DNA of 15,447 bases from Candidatus Uhrbacteria bacterium (GTDB lineage Bacteria; Patescibacteriota; Patescibacteriia; JACQRZ01): NCBI GenBank assembly GCA_016209345.1, contig JACQWH010000004.1:1-15447 (forward strand), written 5' to 3'. A program made the translations under genes and the position numbers. Shown one piece after another: positions 1 through 5,405 of the stretch (position 1 is its first letter; each line of letters opens with the position of its first letter). The notes under the pieces were generated by a model that did no database searches, was not told the DNA's origin, and saw nothing but the letters and a program-made list of their open reading frames with translations.

Positions 1-89
1 GCGTATGACCCTGTAATGCTTCGCCGGATAAGGCGATTGATAACATCAAGACGACTTAATTCTTTCTTTGACATAGTGATAGATGCCAT
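1..89 (-). CDS. Transposase, N-terminal fragment (runs off the window)
   Basis: The minus-strand frame from ATG at 89 (or an in-frame ATG at 74) stays open to the window edge and encodes about 24-29 residues. From the second Met it reads MSKKELSRLDVINRLIRR. A short basic helix of this kind, KELxRLxVIxRL, is typical of the first helix of the N-terminal HTH in ISNCY/IS481-like transposases. No catalytic DDE residues can be seen because the C-terminal part is missing. No good Shine-Dalgarno sequence precedes either ATG. An inverted repeat (GATGCC at 83-88, GGCATC at 112-117) could place the first ATG in a hairpin, which would lower expression. The call rests on few residues plus the IS-like end, so the family is tentative. 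Confidence 0.5.
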   Translation of the reverse strand, partial: MASITMSKKELSRLDVINRLIRRSITGSY

Positions 90-132
90 AGGTGATACCG
101 TTAAGATTAACGGCATCATTTTACCAGGGATG

Positions 133-174
133 TGACATTTCTACTTCCCTGGAATATGACATTATCACTTCCTT
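133..174. repeat. Subterminal direct repeats of the insertion sequence
   Basis: Two copies of an 18-bp motif lie at 133-150 (TGACATTTCTACTTCCCT) and 157-174 (TGACATTATCACTTCCTT), 24 bp apart and on the same strand. They match at 15 of 18 positions. Their place inside the element end suggests binding sites for the transposase. The first copy is also flanked by an inverted repeat, CCAGGGA at 124-130 and TCCCTGG at 146-152. The binding role is inferred. Confidence 0.55.
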
Positions 175-192
175 GCTACAGTCGTTCCACAA

Positions 193-1089
193 TTGAAAGA
201 AATACTTAATGCTTGTCCCGAACTAAAACAAAAAAAGGAGCTCGCTGTCCTCTTGCGTCTCGGTTCCACTCATACGGGAGTGCAGCACCTTCTTTTAAAT
301 GCCGGCCAGAAAAGTAAGCGAACAACGAATGTAATGCCTGTTATATTTGACTATGGCAATGAGGGAATGAGGCGCTATCGTTTTGGATTGGAGGTGGACG
401 ATCAGCTCGCAGCAAAAATAGCTTTCGAGGTTATTCTTGATAATGCGCTTAGTAAACAATTGCGAGCGATTACACGGTATTCGTATAAAATACTTGCCAT
501 CGAACGATTGATTGCCACACAGTTTGATTTTGACGAGATACGAAGCGTGCTTGAAGCCGCAAAAGATGTAAAATCATTTGCGGCGCTTGTCGAGTCGCGA
601 CTCTCGGATAAGAGTATGGCAATTCCCACTTCGGAGGCAGAGCTTGATGGGATGCTTCCAGGAATCATCAAAAGAAAAGATACGCCCCTTCCCGATGCAA
701 GAAGAATAGAAAGAATGAATTTCTATACGCTGAGTTGGGCGGTTCCAAAGATCATTGATAAGCTCTGTGGCGGCAAGATAGACAGGGGGGATCCGCCATT
801 TGAGATTGTATACGACGATCCGGTCATGGGTACGTCAACGCGCATTGAAATTCGATGGTCCAATGATACATCTAACATTGAACGAGGTCGCGATTGGTTT
901 TCTGTCAAAATCAATGCAGGCGAAAAAACGGGACTATGGCCAGAATATAGATTTGAACTGTATGAAGGAACGTGGAGGTATCGTGAACCGTATTTTGTAA
1001 GCGGATACGGATTTAAACATCACGCCAAAGGGCTCCGAACGCTTTGTAAAATTTTGTTGGAAGCGATGACTCATTCAAGCGGCGAATAA
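193..1089 (+). CDS. Unrecognised 298-aa protein beside an IS end, possibly 5'-truncated
   Basis: I do not recognise this protein. It has no signal peptide, no membrane segment and no Cys-rich or Walker motif. The N-terminal 150 residues look mainly helical. The C-terminal 120 residues are rich in aromatic and charged residues with beta-like stretches (IEIRWSND, DWFSVKI, YRFELYEGTW). The first usable start is TTG at 193; the next methionine codon is near 334. The frame stays open upstream to 160, inside the insertion-sequence end, and no Shine-Dalgarno sequence or promoter precedes it. The natural start may therefore have been removed by the insertion. The gene is followed by a 38-bp palindrome that may end its transcript. 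Codon use resembles the neighbouring genes, so the reading frame itself is probably real. Confidence 0.6.
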   Translation: MKEILNACPELKQKKELAVLLRLGSTHTGVQHLLLNAGQKSKRTTNVMPVIFDYGNEGMRRYRFGLEVDDQLAAKIAFEVILDNALSKQLRAITRYSYKILAIERLIATQFDFDEIRSVLEAAKDVKSFAALVESRLSDKSMAIPTSEAELDGMLPGIIKRKDTPLPDARRIERMNFYTLSWAVPKIIDKLCGGKIDRGDPPFEIVYDDPVMGTSTRIEIRWSNDTSNIERGRDWFSVKINAGEKTGLWPEYRFELYEGTWRYREPYFVSGYGFKHHAKGLRTLCKILLEAMTHSSGE

Positions 1090-1165
1090 CACGAACGAAA
1101 ATGGTGGAAAAAATGGTGTCAATTCTCATTTTTGGAATGAGGGAAAGTGAGATTTGGATAGTGTA

Positions 1166-1203
1166 CAGTGCGTAAAATATGCTATAGCATATTTTACGCA
1201 CTG
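1166..1203. repeat. Perfect 38-bp palindrome after the 298-aa gene
   Basis: The two 19-nt arms are exact reverse complements without any loop; the centre lies between 1184 and 1185 (GCTATAGC). The arms begin with CAGTGCGTAAAATATGCTA. It starts 77 nt after the stop codon of the 298-aa gene. A run of T follows only at 1232-1238, so it is not a classical terminator. It could still act as a transcript end, an mRNA-protecting hairpin, or the operator of a dimeric regulator. In the rest of the gap (1090-1295) I also see a small hairpin at 1125-1141 and a 7-bp inverted repeat (CATGATA at 1244-1250, TATCATG at 1275-1281). Confidence 0.7.
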
Positions 1204-1295
1204 AATGCATTTTATCATTTCATAAAAAAGATTTTTTTCTCAACATGATATGAGTCCCCTCTTGATGTGAGCCGTATCATGGTTCAGTGCATCAA

Positions 1296-1323
1296 TTGAC
1301 AGAAAAGAACATCGTAGTACCAT
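1296..1323 (+). promoter_or_regulatory. Sigma-70-like promoter for the 1330-1490 transcript
   Basis: A consensus -35 box TTGACA lies at 1296-1301. Sixteen bases later there is a moderate -10 box TACCAT at 1318-1323 (4 of 6). A transcript starting near 1330 would run to the terminator ending at 1492, giving a discrete RNA of about 160 nt that contains the small ORF at 1366. Alternatively this is a leader for the ABC transporter operon, with the terminator acting as an attenuator. Confidence 0.4.
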
Positions 1324-1365
1324 TTCCGATTGGTAAGCGACAAAGAAGAGAAAGGAGGGTCGCCT

Positions 1366-1494
1366 ATGAGCGCCTCTGTGTCTGTGCCCCGCGTCCATGT
1401 AGGCACCGACATATGTGCGAAAACACGTTCGAGCCGGCGGAAACTATGGGCTGCGAGGGCATGCACTCATATAGCCGCCGGCTCCTTTTTTTGA
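1366..1494 (+). CDS. Possible 42-aa leader peptide or small protein
   Basis: An ATG at 1366 follows a strong Shine-Dalgarno sequence (AAAGGAGGG, 1351-1359) at good spacing and opens a 42-codon frame that ends with TGA at 1492-1494. The product would be basic, with a stretch of Arg/Lys near residues 21-31 (KTRSSRRKLWAARA), and ends in SFF. The last 22 codons coincide with the terminator stem-loop and the stop overlaps its T run. This is what one expects of a leader peptide coupled to a terminator, or of a non-coding RNA with an accidental ORF. I know no family for it. Confidence 0.3.
   Translation: MSASVSVPRVHVGTDICAKTRSSRRKLWAARACTHIAAGSFF
1431..1492 (+). terminator. Strong rho-independent terminator before the ABC operon
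   Basis: A 10-bp G+C-rich stem, GAGCCGGCGG at 1431-1440 with CCGCCGGCTC at 1475-1484, is followed by a run of seven T at 1486-1492. The 34-nt loop can extend the stem: CTAT at 1444-1447 pairs with ATAG at 1471-1474 across an AAA bulge. It separates the small upstream transcript from the ABC transporter genes. Confidence 0.8.
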
Positions 1495-1518
1495 TTTTTT
1501 ATACAAAACTGCTAGGAT
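1491..1518 (+). promoter_or_regulatory. Possible promoter of the ABC transporter operon
   Basis: TTGATT at 1491-1496 and TAGGAT at 1513-1518 are separated by 16 bp and lie directly after the terminator T run. The ATG of the ATPase gene begins 10 bp after the -10 box, so a transcript would have almost no leader. The absence of a Shine-Dalgarno sequence before 1528 agrees with leaderless initiation. Both boxes are imperfect, so this is an inference. Confidence 0.35.
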
Positions 1519-1527
1519 TCATACACT

Positions 1528-1941
1528 ATGGATCCTATTATCTCCGTTCACAATCTATCAAAGCAATTTCGATTCGCGGTGAAAAATCCCGCGCATGGTT
1601 TTCTACGCAATCTTTTTAATCCCGAGCGTAAAATAATAACGGCGGTTGACGGTATTTCCTTTTCTGTCCATAGGGCTGAGTCGCTCGCGTTTATCGGGCC
1701 CAATGGCGCCGGCAAGTCAACGTGCATAAAAATGCTGACCGGCATTCTGTATCCCACTTCAGGAAGCATCAGTGTGAGGGGTTTGAATCCGCAAAAAGAC
1801 CGAAGAGCATTGAGCTATCACATCGGTACGGTTTTTGGTCAGCGGTCACAGCTCATGTTCAATTTGCCCGTGCGCGATTCGTTTGAGCTTTTTGGAAAGA
1901 TTTACGGACTATCAAACGCTGAAATCGCACAGCGTCAATAA
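1528..1941 (+). CDS. ABC transporter ATP-binding protein, N-terminal part (interrupted by TAA)
   Basis: This is the first 137 codons of an ABC-type ATPase that would energise the two permeases downstream. It contains the Walker A motif GPNGAGKST at residues 57-65 and the Q-loop region (VFGQRSQLMF), then stops at TAA 1939-1941. The same frame continues at once (GAA, TTG) with the missing signature, Walker B and H-loop, so the two parts together form a normal ATPase of about 330 aa, like DrrA/YadG-type subunits of ABC-2 exporters. A single base change from AAA, CAA or GAA explains the stop. It may be a pseudogene, a sequencing or assembly error, or a true split. By itself this part cannot hydrolyse ATP. 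Confidence 0.8.
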   Translation: MDPIISVHNLSKQFRFAVKNPAHGFLRNLFNPERKIITAVDGISFSVHRAESLAFIGPNGAGKSTCIKMLTGILYPTSGSISVRGLNPQKDRRALSYHIGTVFGQRSQLMFNLPVRDSFELFGKIYGLSNAEIAQRQ

Positions 1942-1944
1942 GAA

Positions 1945-2520
1945 TTGATTGAACTTTTTGATCTTGGGGAGTTTGTCAGTCAGCCGGTGCGCAAGCTTTC
2001 ACTCGGACAACGCATGCGGTGCGAAATTGCCGCATCGCTTATTCATAGTCCCGAAATAATTTTTCTTGATGAGCCGACGATCGGTCTTGATGTTGTCGCA
2101 AAACAAAATCTTCGCGACGTTCTTTCTCGGCTGAACAAGGAACATGGCACAACGCTTTTTCTCACATCACACGACCCGGGCGATATTGAGGCGTTGTGTG
2201 AACGAACCATTATCATCAATCACGGCACGATCATGTTTGATGCGCCAACTGACGACCTGCAAAAGAAATTTTTTACCAACAAAGAAATACGCGTTGAGTT
2301 CAAAGAGAACATCGTAAATCCTCATATCGCGAATGCGACACTGGTTGAATGCGACGGCAGAATCGCACACTTCGTCGTGGATACACAGCGCCATTCATTG
2401 AACAATGTGTTAAAAGAGATTCTTTCCGCATACGAGGTGAATGATATGGATGTTGAGAATATTCCACTTGAAAAAATTATCAGTACGATGTACCAACAAA
2501 AAAAGGAACCGGAGTTATGA
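1945..2520 (+). CDS. ABC transporter ATP-binding protein, C-terminal part
   Basis: This continues the frame of the preceding part after the in-frame TAA. It carries the signature LSLGQRM (read-through residues 157-163), Walker B with its D-loop (IIFLDEPTIGLD) and the H-loop (LTSHDPGD), followed by the C-terminal extension usual for DrrA-like ATPases of ABC-2 exporters. TTG at 1945 is the first possible restart, three nucleotides after the stop, and has no Shine-Dalgarno sequence; an internal GTG or ATG is equally possible. The stop codon overlaps the ATG of the next permease (ATGA at 2517-2520), which points to translational coupling in one operon. The sequence is otherwise undamaged, so the interruption is recent or artefactual. 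Confidence 0.8.
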   Translation: MIELFDLGEFVSQPVRKLSLGQRMRCEIAASLIHSPEIIFLDEPTIGLDVVAKQNLRDVLSRLNKEHGTTLFLTSHDPGDIEALCERTIIINHGTIMFDAPTDDLQKKFFTNKEIRVEFKENIVNPHIANATLVECDGRIAHFVVDTQRHSLNNVLKEILSAYEVNDMDVENIPLEKIISTMYQQKKEPEL

Positions 2521-3308
2521 GAGCGTACATTGCACTTTTTATGATGTCGGCTCGCGAAGCGTTTGCGCAAAAGGGATCCATCATTGGAACCGCTTGCGTG
2601 CATTTGTTTCATATTGTCGCTCTGCTCGGCATATATTCGGTCGCATTTAACGCGCGGGGCGGATCGTTAGCAGGGATGGACATGACGTCAACGCTGTGGA
2701 GTATCATGGCCTATTTCGTTGTCCTTGCCTTAAGCGTGCGGCTTGTGGCAAAGGAAATGGCCAGGGAAATTCGTCTTGGTTCTTATGAGACAAAGCTCAA
2801 CAAACCGTTTAACTATCTGATTTGTTCTTGGGCGACACAGCTTGGCAAGGGTATGCCGTTCTTTATTCTTGTTGGCGGCTTTAACATTGCATTTTTATTT
2901 CTTATCTTGGGTCCTCCTGCTCTTTCATTTTCATTGAGTTGGATGGCGGGCGTGCTGGCGCTGTTTGTCGGAGGCATTTGCTTGGGTTTGCTGTTTTATG
3001 GGATCATTGGATTATGCGCGGTGTGGCTCCAGGATGTTGATCCGCTGTATTGGGTTATGGACAAAGGAGTGATGCTTCTTGGTGGCGCCTATATTCCCGT
3101 AGCGCTCTTTCCCGCGAGTATCCGTGCGATTGGTGAGCATACGCCGTTTGGCGCAATCATGTTTATTTCGCACATCTTTAACCCTGATTTTTCCGCAAAA
3201 TGGGGAGAGCTTTTTTTGACGCAGGTGATATGGATGCTGATATTTTCTATTGTTGCATTGTTCGTCTACAAAAATGCCATGAAGCATGTATCGGTAAACG
3301 GGGGATAA
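2517..3308 (+). CDS. ABC-2 type transporter permease (first of a pair)
   Basis: This 263-aa integral membrane protein has about six hydrophobic segments, near residues 20-45, 58-76, 113-135, 140-170, 180-202 and 236-256. The size, topology and pairing with a second permease and a DrrA-like ATPase match the ABC2_membrane_6 (formerly DUF990) group of exporters. These are usually encoded as one ATPase plus two different permeases. The substrate is unknown. Its ATG overlaps the stop of the ATPase frame by four bases, and the next permease starts five bases after its stop, so the three genes are surely co-transcribed. The nearby cyclopropane synthase gene suggests an envelope or lipid-related substrate, but that is inference. 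Confidence 0.85.
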   Translation: MRAYIALFMMSAREAFAQKGSIIGTACVHLFHIVALLGIYSVAFNARGGSLAGMDMTSTLWSIMAYFVVLALSVRLVAKEMAREIRLGSYETKLNKPFNYLICSWATQLGKGMPFFILVGGFNIAFLFLILGPPALSFSLSWMAGVLALFVGGICLGLLFYGIIGLCAVWLQDVDPLYWVMDKGVMLLGGAYIPVALFPASIRAIGEHTPFGAIMFISHIFNPDFSAKWGELFLTQVIWMLIFSIVALFVYKNAMKHVSVNGG

Positions 3309-3312
3309 CCAT

Positions 3313-4116
3313 ATGCGCGAACTTGTGAAAGAATGTCGTTTAGCAGTTGAAATTATTCGAAGCAATATGAGAGCGGCGATGGAATTGCGTGGCGCGTTTG
3401 CCATTCAAGTATTTGGCATGATGCTGAACAATACCGCCTTTGTGCTGATTTGGATATTTTTCTTTCAGGCGTTTGGAAACATCAATGGCTGGTCAAGCGC
3501 GGAAGTGTTTGCGTTCCAGGGAGTTGTGGCTTTTTCGTTCGGATGCTCAGCGGCATTTTTTCAAGGGTCGCACTCTTTGCCAACACTCGTGTATAACGGT
3601 TCGCTTGATTCGTATCTTCTGTCCCCGCACAGCGCCTATATGCGCATTCTTACCAGTGAAATTAAAATGTCGGGCGTGGGGGACACCCTCTTTGGTCTTG
3701 TATTGATCGTTGTGTATATTGTGATGGCGCACCTTTCCATTCTGCAGGCGGTGCTTCTCATTACGCTTTTGATACCGGCAAGCATCATTATGACAAATGT
3801 TTCGCTTATCACCTCGCTCTCTAGTTTCTATATGAGCGATGCGATGGCGTTTGCGTCGGATATGTTTGATGTCTTTATATCGCCTGCCCTTTATCCGTCA
3901 GCGTTATTCCCGACCGCTCTTAAATTCTTTTTTATCTTCGTTATCCCCGCACTTGCCGTCGGTGGTCTGCCCGTTGAGGCCGTGAAGGATTATCAGTGGC
4001 ATTGGTATGCGGCCATCTGGTTGCTTGCAGGCGTATGGACATTCATCGCAATAAAATTGCTTGGCATATCCATTCGACGCTATGAGAGTGGGAATATAAT
4101 TGGTGCTCGGGTATAG
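3313..4116 (+). CDS. ABC-2 type transporter permease (second of a pair)
   Basis: This 267-aa membrane protein has about six hydrophobic segments, near residues 28-55, 63-85, 115-137, 140-170, 195-220 and 232-253. The block YPSALFPTALKFFFIFVIPA near residues 195-215 is typical of ABC2_membrane_6 permeases, where Pro residues flank the fifth segment. The protein ends with a short basic tail (ISIRRYESGN). A G-rich stretch (GGGGGAT) before ATG 3313 lies inside the end of the previous gene and may serve as ribosome binding site. It should form a heterodimer with the preceding permease and use the interrupted ATPase. If that ATPase is really broken, the pair would need another ATPase or be inactive. 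Confidence 0.85.
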   Translation: MRELVKECRLAVEIIRSNMRAAMELRGAFAIQVFGMMLNNTAFVLIWIFFFQAFGNINGWSSAEVFAFQGVVAFSFGCSAAFFQGSHSLPTLVYNGSLDSYLLSPHSAYMRILTSEIKMSGVGDTLFGLVLIVVYIVMAHLSILQAVLLITLLIPASIIMTNVSLITSLSSFYMSDAMAFASDMFDVFISPALYPSALFPTALKFFFIFVIPALAVGGLPVEAVKDYQWHWYAAIWLLAGVWTFIAIKLLGISIRRYESGNIIGARV

Positions 4117-4161
4117 ATATTGATTTCCGCGGGTAAATGTGTCAATCTTGAAAAAGATTCT

Positions 4162-5280
4162 ATGAATAATTCTCATTTCAAAAAAGCAGTTAAGGAGCTT
4201 ATTGCTCCCGGGGATATCAAAATCAATGGCACGCGGGATTGGGATATTCAGGTCCATAATGAGAGGTTTTATAGTCGCGTGTTGTCCGGCGGCTCCTTGG
4301 GTCTTGGCGAGTCATATATGGATGGCTGGTGGGACGTGCGCCATCTTGATCAGTTCATGGAGCGGATTTTGCTACTCGGGCTTGATAAAAAAGTGCAGTC
4401 ATGGCGTGTGGCGATGGCGGGCCTGCTCGCTCATGTCGTAAACGCCCAAGCGGGACGGCGCGCATTTGTCATCGGCGAGAGGCACTACGACACCGGTAAC
4501 GATCTTTTTGAACGGATGCTTGACAAGCGCATGACGTATACGTGCGGATTCTGGAAGGACGCGATGACGTTGGATGAGGCGCAAGAGCATAAGCTGGATT
4601 TGGTATGTAAAAAAATAGGATTGAAAAAAGGAGATCATGTGCTTGACATCGGATGCGGATGGGGGGGCTTTCTTATTTATGCCGCAGAAAAGTATGGCGT
4701 ACGTGGTACCGGCGTGACGGTTTCCAAAGAGCAGGCGGCGCTTGCAAAAGAACGCGCGAAGGGGCTACCCATAGAAATCATGGTTCAGGATTATCGCGCT
4801 GTGCAAGGCACATTTGATCACGTGATATCGCTCGGGATGGTTGAACACGTCGGCGCAAAGAATCATCGGACGTTTATGGAAACAGTTGCCCGCGTTTTGA
4901 AAGATGACGGGTTGTTTTTATTGCATACGATTGGAAGCAGTAAGTCGGAACTGACCGGAGATCCGTGGTTTGAAAAATATATTTTTCCAAACAGCTTGGT
5001 TCCTTCCATCGGTCAGATTGCGTGTGCAAGCGAGGGATTGTTCGTGATGGAGGACTGGCATAATTTCGGCGCCTATTACGATCCGACACTGATGGCGTGG
5101 TATCATAATGTTGAGAAGGCATGGCCGGAATTATCACAAAAATATTCCGAGCGGTTCCATAGGATGTGGCGATTCTATCTGCTTTCTTCTGCCGGAATGT
5201 TCCGCTCGCGAAAGGGCCAGTTGTGGCAGATCGTTTTTGCAAAGAATGGCGTGAGGGGAGGATATAAGCGGATCATATAG
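4162..5280 (+). CDS. cfa: Cyclopropane-fatty-acyl-phospholipid synthase
   Basis: This 372-aa enzyme transfers a methylene group from S-adenosylmethionine to the double bond of unsaturated phospholipid acyl chains at the membrane. It aligns over its whole length with E. coli Cfa (382 aa), including an N-terminal block GGSLGLGESYMDGWW and the SAM site VLDIGCGWGG at residues 160-169. The active-site residues are all present: C128, E228, H255, I257 and Y306 correspond to E. coli C139, E239, H266, I268 and Y317, the bicarbonate-binding set. I chose ATG 4162; an in-frame TTG at 4120 would add 14 residues with no match to the family. It lies 45 bp after the second permease, same strand, so it is probably part of that operon. 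CPR bacteria usually lack fatty-acid synthesis, so it may act on scavenged lipids and may have been acquired horizontally. Confidence 0.95.
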   Translation: MNNSHFKKAVKELIAPGDIKINGTRDWDIQVHNERFYSRVLSGGSLGLGESYMDGWWDVRHLDQFMERILLLGLDKKVQSWRVAMAGLLAHVVNAQAGRRAFVIGERHYDTGNDLFERMLDKRMTYTCGFWKDAMTLDEAQEHKLDLVCKKIGLKKGDHVLDIGCGWGGFLIYAAEKYGVRGTGVTVSKEQAALAKERAKGLPIEIMVQDYRAVQGTFDHVISLGMVEHVGAKNHRTFMETVARVLKDDGLFLLHTIGSSKSELTGDPWFEKYIFPNSLVPSIGQIACASEGLFVMEDWHNFGAYYDPTLMAWYHNVEKAWPELSQKYSERFHRMWRFYLLSSAGMFRSRKGQLWQIVFAKNGVRGGYKRII

Positions 5281-5405
5281 CAATATCAAATGACAAAGTA
5301 CAAATGTTAAATCAAATCAAAAATCGTAATGTCAAAAGATTTTTATTTCGAGCTTTGACATTGATTTGACATTAGGATTTTGACAGTTGGATTTTTTACT
5401 TTGGT
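5281..5405 (+). repeat. A+T-rich intergenic spacer built of short repeated words with a strand switch
   Basis: No gene is visible here. The left part consists of seven-base words ending in AAA (TATCAAA, TGACAAA, GTACAAA, TGTTAAA at 5284-5311). The right part carries the complementary kind (TTGACAT, TAGGATT, TTGACAG, TTGGATT at 5367-5394). AATGTCAAAAG at 5328-5338 can pair with CTTTGACATT at 5353-5362, giving a hairpin with further weak pairing outside it. It may end transcription after cfa. TTGACA occurs three times, but I see no convincing -10 box before ATG 5406. The pattern resembles the gaps in the hrcA operon. Confidence 0.55.

Larger units (their letters stand above)
1..181 (-). mobile_element. 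One end of an insertion sequence (window-truncated)
   Basis: Read on the minus strand the element appears to start near 181 with TGTAGCAAGGAAGTGATAA. It continues through two direct copies of an 18-bp motif and reaches a transposase start codon. An end starting with TG, repeated TGACATT-type subterminal motifs, and a transposase N-terminus beginning about 90-105 bp inside fit an intact left end of an ISNCY/IS481-like element. The family is inferred from the look of the end and of the first residues. The rest of the element lies outside the window, so the opposite inverted repeat and any target duplication cannot be checked. Confidence 0.6.

Noticed and set aside
1400..1450. tRNA-like T-loop (GTTCGAGCC)
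   Set aside because: No acceptor stem, D-arm or anticodon arm fits around it; the bases belong to the terminator stem.
1287..1619. 110-codon plus-strand frame across the regulatory gap
   Set aside because: It runs through a terminator and into the ABC ATPase in another frame; composition is not protein-like.
1939..1941. Reassigned TAA codon
   Set aside because: Other genes here end in TAA at family-typical positions (for example dnaJ, grpE, hrcA), and the code changes known in CPR bacteria affect UGA, not UAA.
4120..4161. TTG start for cfa
   Set aside because: The added 14 residues do not resemble the family, and ATG 4162 gives the usual N-terminus.
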